DNA of 64,000 nucleotides, from contig CM077597.1 in the NCBI GenBank assembly GCA_039654915.1, positions 91,824,001 to 91,888,000 of the forward strand, written 5' to 3'. A program made the translations under genes and the position numbers. Numbering within the stretch: the stretch's first letter is position 1; every line of letters begins with the position of its first letter. Below the pieces are notes generated by a model. The model worked only from the letters and a program-made list of their open reading frames with translations, did not search any database and was not told where the DNA came from. This document shows positions 1 through 10,827 of this stretch, piece by piece. Origin of the DNA: Aquilaria yunnanensis (lineage: Eukaryota > Streptophyta > Magnoliopsida > Malvales > Thymelaeaceae).

Positions 1-1054
1 TTAACAAGAGCTGGTTCAGGCATAGGCTCATAGGATGTGATAGTATAGACTAACAGATTATCGTCCTCCCCCTGAGATGTAGACAGAGATGCTGGAAAAT
101 ACAGAGTGTTTTATAGAAAAGTAACATCAGCGGAGACCAAATATCGATTCAAACTAGGACAATAACATCGGTATCCTTTTTTAAGATGAGAATAGCCAAG
201 GAAGATACATTTCAAAGATTTTGGGTCTAATTTAGTGACATGTGGACAGACATCCCAAACAAAACAAGTACTTCCAAATATTCTAGGCTCAATAGAAAAT
301 AATAACTTATTAGGAAAAGTATTTTGTACGGGGACTCACCTTGAAGAACAAACGAAGGTATATGATTAATTAGAAAACATGCTGTTGAAACCGCATCAGC
401 CCAAAATATTTTAGGAACATTCATTTGGAATAAAAGGGGCTCTTGCAGTTTCAAGAAGGTGTATGTTCTTTCGTTCTGCAACTCCATTTTGAAATGGTGT
501 GTCGACACAGGAAGTTTGATGAAGGATGCCATGTTGAATCATATAAGTTTGAAAAGATGTTGACAAATACTCTTTAGCATTATCACTTTGCAGTGTATGA
601 ACAGATGCGTCAAATTAATTTTTAATCTCAACACAAAAAGCACAAAAATGAGAAATAACTCAGAACGATTTTTCATTAAATATAATGAAGTCACACGAGA
701 GAAATCATCAACAAAAGTAACAAAATATTTGAATCCAGTTTTAGATGAAACTGGACAAGGACCCTAAACATCATAATGAACTAATTCAAAAGGAAAACTA
801 GCTTTTTTATTGGCTATTGGACTAGAACTAAGACGATGGTGTTTAGCAAATTGACATGACTCACAATCTAATGAAGACACCTTACTAAATTGTAGGCAAA
901 GCTTTTTGAGCAAGGAAAGAGAGGGATGACCCAACATACAGTGTGCCTCAAACAAAGAAGTGACACCAGAATAGGCAATGGATTTGTGTATCTGAGGGTC
1001 AAGAATGTAGAGTCCTCCATATTCATGTCCTCTACCAATAATCTTCTTCGTCAA
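1..1054 (-). pseudogene. Copia-1 GAG-pre-integrase and integrase remnant
   Basis: The minus strand at 764-1054 encodes the GAG-pre-integrase region: a HCMLGHPSLSLLKKL stretch, then a CESCQFAKHHR stretch that supplies the zinc-binding cysteines before the integrase core. At 227-532 a second frame encodes the end of the integrase core, with the FWADAVSTACFLINHIPS and ESPYKILF motifs typical of plant Copia. The first 226 bases continue into the linker after integrase in a shifted frame. Frameshifts and stops between 533 and 763 disrupt the catalytic core. In a live element this enzyme inserts the cDNA into host DNA; here it is non-functional. Confidence 0.85.
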
Positions 1055-1076
1055 AAGATCCTGAAATAAGCAATAA

Positions 1077-1586
1077 TTAGGAAAAAAATGAGATGCTGCA
1101 GTTAAGGTTGTGAGTAAGTTGGCTAACAGAAATCAAATTAAAGGACAATTGAGGTAAATGTAGCACTTGTGACAAAGGAAGAGAAGCACTTGGGGTGATT
1201 GTGCCAGATCCATGAACATGAGATGATGATTCATTGGCCAAGGTAACATTAGAGTTTGAAGTATATGACTGAAACGTAGAAAAGAGGCTAGAATTACCTG
1301 TCATATGATCTGTGGCACCAGAATCAATGACCCATTTGGATGATGAGGAAATAAGACATGCAATTGGTTTACCTGAATCAGCAATAATAGTGATTTAAGT
1401 AGAAGAAGCTTTTAATGACTCTTGGTACTGAGAGAACTTGGCAAATTCATCTGCAGAAATGAGAACTAATTTTTCAGGTGTGTCATTCGTGGACGCAATA
1501 TGGGCTGACTGAGTCCATTGAGTTTTGTACTTAAGCTTCCTACAATCACGCTTAAGATGTTCTGGCTTGTAGAAATAATGACACAC
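1077..1586 (-). pseudogene. Copia-1 zinc knuckle and aspartic protease remnant
   Basis: At 1395-1586 the minus strand encodes a degenerate CCHC knuckle (CHYFYKPEHLKRDC). Across about 1300-1335 the translation gives the protease active site WVIDSGATDHM, followed by the protease body with the VLHLPQLSFNLISVSQLT motif at 1077-1304. Frames are interrupted, so the polyprotein cannot be made. The order gag, knuckle, protease fits a Copia polyprotein and links the gag and integrase remnants on either side. Confidence 0.85.
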
Positions 1587-1697
1587 AATTATGTTTGGAT
1601 CCTCAGTCTCAAAACTATTTTACGCCTTTCCTTTATTATCACTTTTGAATTATGATCGTCCATAGTTATTATTTCGACTACGAAGTGCCCCACTGAA

Positions 1698-2345
1698 CTA
1701 AATAGGTAGAGTATTTTCTGTGTGAAGTATTCTACTGAATACATATTGTAAAGAGGATATCTCAGGACTAGAAAGAATCTGGAATTTGGCAGTCTCAAAT
1801 TTAGAAAGAAGACCGGCCAGAAAGCTCATAACAGCCATTTGCTCCCTTTGACTTTGTTGAACCTTCATTTCTGCACTAAATGACAGCAATATATTAAGCT
1901 CCTCATACATCTTCTTGCAATCCATGAAGTGCTCCATGAGAAACTTGTCTCATTTTTCTGCACAGTAGAAAGCTTTGCAAACCTCATAGATGCAGGAAAT
2001 ATTTCTTTTCCCAGAATACAAGAATTCCAGATAATCAATCAATTCTTTAGCAAATTCACAGTGATTAATAAACCCAATTACCTCACTGTCAATAGAATTT
2101 TGTATCTGGAAGAATAACCGAGCATCTTCTCCCAGCCATGCTTGTCTAGAATCATCTTTAAGTGGATCATTAGTCATATGATTATCCTTGTCGATACTCC
2201 ACAGATAAAGGCGAACTGTCTTACTCCAATCCAAATAATTAGACCTATTGAGTTTATGTTCCATGATTCTTAACATCACCAAAATTACATCAGACGTAAC
2301 CACTGCCTTTTTATCACCCATACTACCAGATATAGAATAACTCAA
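1698..2345 (-). pseudogene. Copia-1 gag remnant
   Basis: Two minus-strand frames (1950-2345, then 1698-1937) together cover a plant Copia gag (UBN2-type). The N-terminal part has the HKLNRSNYLDWSKTVRLYL motif and a LGEDARLFFQIQNSID stretch. The second part has MEHFMDCKKMYEELNILLS and FLAGLLSKFETAKFQILSS. A frameshift near 1940 separates them. Gag would form the virus-like particle that packages the element RNA. This copy is broken and shows no sign of selection. Confidence 0.8.
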
Positions 2346-2703
2346 GGAATGAGAGCTAAGAAATTGGAAAACATGAACCTGTGTTAAAGAAGATTACACA
2401 CCCGTATGGATGCTGACCCAACCAGGCACACCCAGAGGACGTACAAACTCAGGCGAACAAAAAATGAAGACCTGAGGATTTTTCGGCAAGCCACCCGCCA
2501 GCGCATCGATGAGAGGCAGGAGTTTCTTCTGGCGCGTGTCACTCACGCGCTACGATTCCGACGACCGGACTTCGGTGGCAGGCCAATCGGCGACTGGCGA
2601 TCCTTCCTAGGTCGGAGGTGAGAACAGGATTTCACCCTATATGGGTGACCCGAACTGTGAGTCTAATCTGCTACTTTCCAACAGACGAAGAACTCAATTT
2701 CTT
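2346..2703 (-). other. Copia-1 leader between primer site and gag, with GC-rich block
   Basis: This is the untranslated leader of Copia-1. Bases 2400-2640 are clearly more GC-rich than the rest of the element. A 71-codon open frame on the plus strand (2406-2621) runs antisense to the element and looks accidental. Confidence 0.5.
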
Positions 2704-2715
2704 GGATCTGATACC
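2704..2715 (-). other. Copia-1 primer-binding site (initiator tRNA-Met type)
   Basis: On the minus strand this reads GGTATCAGATCC, close to the TGGTATCAGAGC site complementary to initiator tRNA-Met used by most plant Copia elements. It lies next to the presumed LTR edge at 2717, as expected. Confidence 0.75.
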
Positions 2716-2716
2716 T

Positions 2717-2990
2717 TGAAATGAAAATTGAGAGAAAATATTTCTCACTGTGTATTATTCATCATTTTGGGCTATTTATATACAAAAGTATTAGTCCTAT
2801 AATGGGAAGGAGTTTTATATTAGGAAAGAAAATAAATAAGAATCCTAATCAATTCCTATAATCAAGCTATACAGCTGTACACACGCTGTAATACTGCTAA
2901 AGGAATATGTGGAAAATAGAAAGGAACAGGACAAAAATCTGGAACCAGTTAGAATAGACAGTAACTTTGTTGAAATTCTTTTTGGGGAAT
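2717..2990 (-). repeat. Copia-1 LTR (outer boundary uncertain)
   Basis: The LTR begins at the TG next to the primer site. It contains a TATA-like stretch on the minus strand near 2770-2785. The outer end could be near 2960, 2990 or 3024; no second LTR or target duplication is visible in the window to fix it. Confidence 0.55.
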
Positions 2991-3024
2991 CATCATCAAC
3001 TATCTATGAACTCTATCATTTACA

Positions 3025-3511
3025 GGCTTTCTCAAAAATTACTTGAGGTCTAGAATGTTGAATTGAAGTTGATCAGGGGCTTTCCTGTTCCCCCGAAAAA
3101 TGTATTTTTGGGTGCTAATTTTGAAGGACAAAAAATAGCAGTGTGTTGGAGCTACTGGTGTACCGATTTTGAGTATAAGTACCCTTTCATTAAAGGTCAT
3201 TTGAGTTTTTCTTGGGAGCATAAAGAATGGGTTACTTAAGGGTTGTAGTGTCTGGTACCCTAAGTGGTGCAACTAAGAGAAGTTGAAGAAGCAAAGAGGA
3301 CCATGTGAAAGCGAGGTTACTTTGTCCTCAAGTTTTGTGAAGGTTAGTTGCTCATAAGCTATCTACCTATAGTTGCATTTTGTAAATCTTGTTCTTTTCT
3401 TCTTTTATTAGGGAAAAAAAATTCAGATCAGAAAAGTGGCTTGCCTCGTTTAATTTGAATAGACCTGATTCTGTGAATGGTCAGTAAATCATATAATTGT
3501 CAATTGATTCC
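3025..3511. other. Non-coding sequence between Copia-1 and solo LTR
   Basis: No convincing gene was seen. A 77-codon minus-strand frame (3039-3272) has no recognisable domain. It is probably host intergenic DNA or the rest of a decayed element. Confidence 0.4.
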
Positions 3512-3772
3512 AGTGGCAACGTCGGGTTTTCTGGAGTCGCCACCAATCAGTTTTCTTAGGTCGATTGGTCACCTTAAAATTGGTCTGCGAGAGTTCGGGG
3601 ATCGGGAGTACGGTTACGCTAAAACAATATTGTTATAGCGCCCAAAATTGGCACCTTAGTTGATTTTAATTTTGTTTTACTTTGCTTTTAAATAATTTTC
3701 AGTTAATTTAGAAGTTTTAACTGAATTAGTCGAAATATGGATTTTTAAGTTAATTTGTATAGAATTTCATAC

Positions 3773-3859
3773 TTCCGAACCATGGACTCTGCCGAGTCAT
3801 TTGGACACGGAAGATTTGATTCCGAACCATGGACTCTGCCGAGTCACCCGGACACGGAA
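3773..3859 (-). repeat. Two 40-bp dyad motifs in solo LTR
   Basis: Copies at 3773-3812 and 3820-3859 each start TTCC, end GGAA and hold the inner inverted repeat GACTC/GAGTC. They match the pair at 32732-32819 in the Ogre LTR. Confidence 0.85.
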
Positions 3860-3953
3860 TTTGATGAAATTTTAAAGAATTTTATCCATATTGTAAATAT
3901 GGATTTTTATCTTTATATTTATTTAATTTATTTAGTTAAAAAAAGTTAATATT

Positions 3954-3993
3954 TTCCAAACCGTAGATCCTGCCGGATCATCCGGATATGGAA
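3954..3993 (-). repeat. 40-bp dyad motif, third copy in solo LTR
   Basis: It has the same 40-bp length and TTCC...GGAA frame, with GATCC/GGATC as inner arms. It is equivalent to 32592-32631 in the Ogre LTR. Confidence 0.8.
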
Positions 3994-4788
3994 ATTACTT
4001 TAATTAATTGTTAGTTATATAATTATTAATTATTAGTATTATGAAAATTTTGAATTTTTAATAATTTTAAAAATTATAAAGTATTTTATTATTCTTTTAT
4101 TCTTTTTTTTTTATTCTTTTTATTTGATAAAAGTTAAGCCAAAAAGAAATTATTTAATCAAGGTTTTATTTATTTAATGAAGAAAACTAAAGATGTATAT
4201 TTTAAAAATAAAAGTAAAGTCTTAATATTTTATTTATTTTATTTTTTTAAGAAAAGATTAATCAAAAGTGATCATTTAATAAATAAAATAAAAATTTATA
4301 TGTATATTTCAAAAATAAAAGAAAAATCTTAATATTTCTTTTATTCATTTTATTTGGTAAAAGGTTAGCCAAAAAGTAGTTATTTAATTATTTAATGAAA
4401 TTTTATTTACTAAAGAAAACAAAGAGTTATATATTTAAAAAAAATCTAAGTGAAGGAAAAGTCTTGATATTCATAAATTTTTTTTATTCTTGATAAAAGA
4501 TCTTAAAGTAATTATGTAATTTATAAGTCTAAAATATTTAAGAAAAAAATTTAATTTTTTATTACCTTTATTTGAAATTATTTGGGTAAAATTTTTATTT
4601 TGTTTAATAAAGGAAACAAAAAGTTATATCCTTTTATTATTTTAAGAGAAATAAGTAAAATATTACTGGATAAAAAAACATAAGTAAAATATTATCCCAA
4701 AGTTTTTTTTTATTTTTTAATAATAAAAGGAAAATTTATTCATATACTTTATTTAAAAAAATGATTTATATACTTTATTTAAAATATT

Positions 4789-4828
4789 TTCCAAGCCATG
4801 GATCCTGGCGGATCATTTGGTCATGGAA
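4789..4828 (-). repeat. 40-bp dyad motif, fourth copy in solo LTR
   Basis: It has the TTCC...GGAA frame with a central GGATCCTGGCGGATC. It is equivalent to 31426-31465 in the Ogre LTR. Confidence 0.8.
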
Positions 4829-5104
4829 TTTAATTTTTATTAAATTTTATTTAATTAATTATTAATAAAATCATAATTTTTCTTGAATTTTTTTAAATTT
4901 TAAATATCATTACTTTAAAGATGTGTTTAAAAAAAAAATTGATTTGTATTTTTGGAATTATTTAATTATGTTTTTAATAAAAGGAAATAAAGGTTAACTT
5001 TTGATAAAAATATGTTCCAAATAATAAAGGATGGGGGCTTTGTAAAAATTGGATTCTTGATTAGTCCTAATAAGTAAGCGGAATAAATGATTAGTCCATA
5101 ATAA

Positions 5105-5450
5105 TAAAAGTCAGCGGTCAGCACAGTTAGTTGTTAGTATAGCAAAAATTAAATGGTTAGTGATAACAATAATAATGAAAGTTAGTGGTTAGCACAGTTA
5201 ATTGTTAGTATAGCAAAAATTAAATGGTTAGTGATAACAATAATAATGAAAGTTAGTGGTTAGCACAATTAATTGTTAGTATAACAAAAATAAAAGTTAG
5301 TGATAACAATAATAATAAAAGTTAGTGGTTAGCACAATTAATTGTTAGTATAACAAAAATAAAAGTTAGTGATAACAATAATAATAAAAGTTAGTGGTTA
5401 GCACAATTAATTGTTAGTATAACAAAAATAAAAGTTAGTGAAGTTAGTTA
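5105..5450. repeat. AT-rich tandem repeat in solo LTR (~65-68 bp unit, about 5 copies)
   Basis: Units start with a GTTAGTGGTTAGCACA-type sequence and contain TAACAATAATAATAAAAG. Further degenerate units continue to about 5620. It occupies the position of the different AT-rich repeat in the full Ogre LTRs. Confidence 0.85.
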
Positions 5451-5799
5451 GTTAGTAACAACAATAATAATAAAAGTTAGTGATGTTAGTTGAGTTAATT
5501 GTTAGTAACAATAAAAATAAAAGTTAGTAATGTTAGATCAATTAGTTGTTAATAACAATAAATACAAAAGTTAGTAAAGTTAGATTAATCAATTGTTAAG
5601 AACAATAAAACAAAAGGTTAGTAATAATAATAATGAATAAACAAGTAAAAATTAAGAGGGTTAGTAATTAATTCTGCAAGAATAAAATAAACAGTTAGTG
5701 ACCAAATTGAAATAAATTGAAAAGATGAAGGATTAAATGAGAGTTGTACCCTTGATTTTAAATTCTGAATTCTGAGAAACGGAAACAGAGGACGTGCGA

Positions 5800-6060
5800 C
5801 AGGGGGAAGACAGCTGACGGCGGGTTGGGCGCGAGGCACGGCGGGAGGCGACGGTACGGCGGCGAGGGCGTGGGGGAGGTGCTGGCGCGGCGGCACGGAG
5901 GGGCAAGGGCATGGGGCACGGCGGAGCGGGGGGAGGAGGAGGGAGAAGGAAGGAATTGAGGCGGCGACGGACGGCGCAGCAACGGTGGCGGAGCAGGACG
6001 ACGGCGGCGGGGCAGGACGACGGCGACGAGCGACGGCGGCGAGCGGACGGGCAGCGTGCA
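5800..6060 (-). repeat. GC-rich low-complexity block in solo LTR leader region
   Basis: A GC-rich, CGG/GGC-rich block lies in an otherwise AT-rich LTR, downstream (minus sense) of the TATA box. Long open frames here on both strands come from base composition. The equivalent block in the Ogre LTRs is 29775-30050. Confidence 0.7.
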
Positions 6061-6260
6061 GAGGTGAGAGAGAGAGAAGTGAAACGGAAAATAAAAACAA
6101 AGGAAGAAGATGGTCCAATTGTAAGAAAAAAAATTTGGGAACTTTCTGGGCAGAGGGAGAAGAGGCTAGGGGCTAAGGCTATAATTTTATTTTTTTTGAA
6201 ACCGAGCTCTAAGCTTTCTTTCTATTTTTTTTCTTGTGTTCAGCAATGAATTTGGAGGCC

Positions 6261-6270
6261 TATTTATAGA
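6261..6270 (-). promoter_or_regulatory. LTR TATA box
   Basis: The minus strand reads TCTATAAATA, placed as in the Ogre LTRs (29574-29581), upstream of the GC-rich leader block. Confidence 0.7.
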
Positions 6271-7269
6271 GGAATTTTGGCTGAACTGCTCCTAATTAAA
6301 TAATAAAAATAATCAAAACTTATCTCTTAAGTTGGTAAACTGACAATTTCAGTCCTTTACGTTTCTTATCCTCTGGATAATTATCAGAAGCTTCTGATTT
6401 TGACAATTTTGTCGTTTTCTGTTAATTTGGGCCAGAAACGTCCGTCTGGCCCAAAATTGATGCGAAAAATTACCCAAAGCTCCTGAAACTTTCAGAATTT
6501 GTCAATTTTGTCTGAAACTTCTCAATTTTGTCATTTTTACCTCAAACTTTTAATTTTTTGTCATTTTTTTCATGAAATTTTATTTTATTTCAAACATACA
6601 CATATTCACACATATATCATTTTAAATCAAATTTTCACAAAACAAAAATATATTTTAAACTAATTAAATTTTTTTTTAATAATAATAGTAATATTTTTTT
6701 TTAATAAAATTTTTTAAAATTTTAAAACACCCGGACGAAATTGGGTGTCAACAATTCCTAATTTACTAAGCATTAAAATTCAACATTTTGTTTAAATTAG
6801 CATATAAAATTGAACTAAAATGATAACAAATTATTAAAGACTTCAAAATATTTAGTTTTATTTTTTGAATGACTTGAACCATATAGAAAAACAAAATGGC
6901 ACATGTAAACATTTATATTAAAGATGAACAATGGTCCGGGCCAGCTCTACCCAACCTAGAACTGGCCGAGGCCAAATTTAGCCTAAGTACGGTCAAGGCA
7001 CGACATGGCTCGGCACGGGGAGGGCTCAGGAAATACAAGGTCGAATATGGCCCTGGAGCCAAGAAAAATAGAACATGGCCCAAGATTGGGAAAAGACTGG
7101 GCGCGGCTTGGCTTGTCCCAGGCATAGATGGTCCACTCTAGGCCGGGCCTACCGTTTCCATAAACGCGCCCAACGGTCACCTATTTCAAAAAATAGTAAA
7201 ATTACACATTAAGGACCTTCAGCTATTAGGTAACAGTTATTTAAGTACAAAACTTTTTTTACTCTCATC

Positions 7270-7788
7270 TAGGAGTGGTAACGAACCAAGCGTTTATTGA
7301 ACTATCCGAGCTTGAGCATGAATTCATCGTTAATGAATTGAGCTTATCGAACTTTGAACTCAAGCCCGAGCCAATTTTGAGATTCGAATACCTTATCGAA
7401 CCAAGCTCAAACCTATCAGTGTTCAGTTTGATAGGTTTTCGAGCTTATCGAACCTTATATAATATTAATATAAATTTGTTTAATTTGTCTATTAGAGTCA
7501 CTAAATATCATAAAGTAATACTAACTATAATTACCTTTTCAAAATGAGCTCCTTAAGCTCGAGTTTGAGTATGCCTAATCAAGCTCGAACCGAGCTCACG
7601 CATTGAGCTCTTTAATAGGTTTTTTGAACCTCCCAAACATTTGAATTGAGCTTGAGTACTATCTCGAGCTGAACTCGAGCATCATTTCTTTGAGCTTGTC
7701 TAGCTCGAGCTTGAGCACTTCTCAAAGTGAAACGAGCCAAGCTTGAGCCCGAGGGGTTTGGGCTCGACTCGACTCGATAACACCCCTA
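7270..7788. mobile_element. hAT-type MITE nested in hAT-1 5' region
   Basis: Ends are TAGGAGTGGTAACGAA at the left and, inverted at the right, TAGGGGTGTTATCGAG. The 8-bp flanks CTCTCATC (7262-7269) and CCTTCATC (7789-7796) agree at six of eight positions. The interior is rich in GAGCTT/AAGCTC motifs and codes for nothing. Insertion separated the hAT-1 promoter region from its 5' end. Confidence 0.8.
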
Positions 7789-8050
7789 CCTTCATCCAAC
7801 ATTCAAAAACGGCTAGTTTCTAGGGCTATTTTTGTCCAACCAAATTTTTGCCACTTCTATAAATACCCACCCTCATTTCCTCACTTCCTCCTCACATAAC
7901 TTCCTACATTCTCCTCGCTACATCTACTAGTTTATCTACATTTCTCCTCATGTCTTATAGTCTTCCAACAATTTTCTTAATCTCCTAAAAATTTTCTTCT
8001 AAATCTCTCTTTAATCCTTTATTAATCTTCCATCAATTTTCTTCAACTGA

Positions 8051-10170
8051 ATGACTTCAAGAAAGAGTACTAGCTCCATCCCCGCTAAGAACTCCTTTTC
8101 CTACACTGGCCTAGGGTCATTTTTTCGTTGCAAGAATTCTACCCGAAAGGAAATTCATATACAAGACAAGCCTGAGCCTGTCAACATCAATATGTTGAAT
8201 ATCGAGTTGTAATTTGACGAGCAAGAGTCCGACGACGATGTTGAAATCTAAAAGGCTCCCACTCAAAATGTTGATACTCAAAGAGGGGATGGTGAACAAC
8301 CGACACTTCAATGTCAAGCTCTCGAGGGAGGTGAAGGAAAATCTCGCCTCAAATCCTTCATATGGAAGCATTTTTAGACTCTTTGGGAGAAGGACAACCG
8401 GTTCACTAAGTGCAAGCTCTGTGGGAAAAAGTTGGCACACAAGGTGAATTTTAGGACTGGGGTGCTTCAACGACATATAAGGAGTAAGCATCCGATACAT
8501 TATCCAGGAGTTGAAGGGAGTTCCGGTGGACAGACACAACTCGGATCTACAACTGGTGGTTCAGGTATCATTAAATTTAATCAGCAAGAGTGTAGGGAAG
8601 GTAAGGTTAATTAGATGATGCTCACGGAAAAACCTTTTAGGCAAGTTGAAGACGTGCATTTAGAAAATTTGATTAGGTTTAATTTAAACCCGACCTTTAC
8701 AAAGACATCTAGGACAATTGCACGAAGAAAAGCATTTAGAATGTAGGTAAATCTAATTGGCAGGCACTTTTTTCTACAATTGATCATTACATTGCTTTTA
8801 CTACTAAATGTGGACATCTCTTATAGGACAGGATTATTTTTGTGTTACTGCACACTGGGTAGATGATGATTGCATCATTCAAAAAAGAAATATTGCTTTC
8901 AAATGCATGGAATCTGACCACACTGGAAATAATATTTATTAATGCATCTTAGATATACTTCATGACTTTTTCTGTGCTGACAAAGTTTTCTGTATTAGTT
9001 TCACAAATGCCTCTAATGATGATTTTGCAGCCCGAGAACTTTGTACTGTATTAAAACCCCCTCAAAATGATGTTTTTTACATATTAGATGCATGTGTCAT
9101 ATTTTGAACTTATGTGTGCAAAAAAGGATTAAGGTTTTACAAACATAAATACATCCAATTCGTGATGCATTGCTATATTTGAAGACACGGCCGAAAATAT
9201 GTCTATAATTCAAAGAATATTGCCTTCAAAACAACCAATGGCTTTGAAGAAAACGTTTTAAACTTAATTGTCTCACCTGTTGGAACTCTACATATGAGAT
9301 GTTGATGGAGGTGTATTCATATGTAGCCTTTTGACTGTTTTCCTAAACTTGAAATCAAACTCCAAACTTCTTATGGCTGAAATGTAGGACAAGTGTTATA
9401 AACTTTGTCAATTATTATGGTACTTTTATGAATCAACTATTTTTTTTCTGTGGTGTTTATTATCCCATTACTCACAAAGTTTTGATGTATTTGGTAAATA
9501 TTATTTATATTTTGAATCAATACAAGATGAATCCATTTCTAAAGGACACCGTCAGAGTAATTAAGGGGAAGTGAGTTTCCTATTTTACACCAATTCCCCC
9601 CATCTTTTTACTTGCATCTTCACTTGACCCGATCGTGAAAATTACCGGAACATTGTTTTTACTTGAGGGATACTATAGTTTCTTGGATATGAATCATATT
9701 AGTTGTTTAGCTATAACGGCTGAAATAGATGAGCACATGCAGGAGCTGTATAAGGAGTATTTATCTCGCTACAAAGACAAGGTAAGACCAACATCTTCCT
9801 CCTCATCATCAGCACCATTTAACCCCGTGAAATAGTTACTTAAGCGTCATCGACCCACATTATTTAGCCTACCGAAAGTAGATGGTTACGTCCACACTTC
9901 ACTTGAAACAAGTGAAGATGACATTTTGGAGTGATGGGAAATGAAAAGTGGTAGATTTCTGAATTTGTCTATCTTTGCAAAAGAAGTTCTTGCGGTTTTG
10001 GTTTCAACCATTACATCAAAGTCTGCTTTTAGTGCTGGCAAATGAGTTATTTTAGAGAAATGGGCTACGTTGAAGCCCGAAGCAGTGAAGGTCTGCACGT
10101 GCAACCATGACTAGGGCCTTGCTGCCTTAAGAAACAAGGCAAAAAAGTTCGAAAGATGAGATACAAGATG
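8051..10170 (+). pseudogene. hAT-1 transposase pseudogene
   Basis: The start at 8051 corresponds to the start of hAT-2 at 14500 (both MTSRK/MASRG-like). A BED zinc finger (CKLCGKKLAHK, then HIRSKHP) is at about 8410-8500. Middle-domain remnants lie at 8640-9300. At 9640-9830 a piece matches the hAT-2 16090-16300 region, and the hATC dimerisation domain lies at about 9945-10110. Many stops and frameshifts interrupt the frame. The family cuts and pastes hAT elements; this copy cannot make an enzyme. A short TATA-like CTATAAATAC precedes it near 7857. Confidence 0.85.
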
Positions 10171-10827
10171 ATGACGGCGCTTCCACATCTTAGATTTTCC
10201 TTTTCCATTCTTAGAATGTATTTGATCTAATTATGCTGTGTACCACAAATCATAGATTTTCATTTCGGTCCAATTTTCTAGAACATTTTGCCATTTGATA
10301 CGTAAGGCCAGTTCAAACTTGTTTGTAAGTGCCACTTGGCTTTGTTATTAATAAAATTTGTACCGGTGTTTGTGTTTTTTTTTTCTTTTCAAAGTAAAAA
10401 TAAGTAAATATTTTCAACAAAAATAATAAATAGTTTTAAAATTCTATAAAAATTTTAAAAAGTAAAACTTTTTTAAAAATAAAAAACCCGACCCAGCTAG
10501 AGATAGGACCTGGGCCAGGTTGACCTGGCCCAAACAGGGACTAGGCTAACCCGGCCTAAACCTAGATCAGGCCGGCAGTCAAACCCGCCCCGCCCTGGTC
10601 AAACCCGCATCGCCTTGCATCGGCAAAAACCCGCATAAATTTAGGCCAAATATGGGCATAAGAAAATAGGATGGTGTAAAATGGACCGCCTCGGCCCAAT
10701 TGTAGAACCGACCCACCTCATCCAGAGCTTGGCCCAGGACTAGCTGGTCCGGTTCGGTCCGGGCCTAAGGCTTAACGACTATAAACGGCAACTTGCCAAA
10801 AAAAATTTTAAAAAATGGGTTATTTAC

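Larger units (their letters stand above)
1..2715 (-). mobile_element. Copia-1: decayed Ty1/Copia retrotransposon internal region, truncated by window edge
   Basis: Read on the minus strand, the order is primer-binding site, leader, gag, zinc knuckle, protease, GAG-pre-integrase and integrase, which is the Copia gene order. All reading frames are broken into short pieces, so the copy is dead. Reverse transcriptase and the second LTR lie beyond the left edge of the window. The 5' LTR flank starts near 2717. It belongs to a different family from the Copia element at 28-56 kb, because gag and leader do not match. Confidence 0.85.
3512..6752 (-). mobile_element. Solo LTR of an Ogre-like Ty3/Gypsy family, target duplication ATTCC
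   Basis: The right edge reads, on the minus strand, TGTTGACACCCAATTTCGTC, the same start as the Ogre LTRs at 29059 and 48905. The left edge matches the Ogre LTR end (TGGCAACGT, with TG mutated to AG at the boundary). The 5-bp duplication ATTCC is present at 3507-3511 and 6753-6757, so both borders are intact and no internal region remains. This indicates unequal recombination between the LTRs of a former full element. The sequence between is related to the Ogre LTRs but diverged: it shares the four 40-bp dyad motifs, a GC-rich block and the TATA box, and has different AT-rich tandem repeats. Confidence 0.9.

Noticed and set aside
2406..2621. 71-codon plus-strand frame
   Set aside because: Antisense in the Copia-1 leader, with no recognisable domain.
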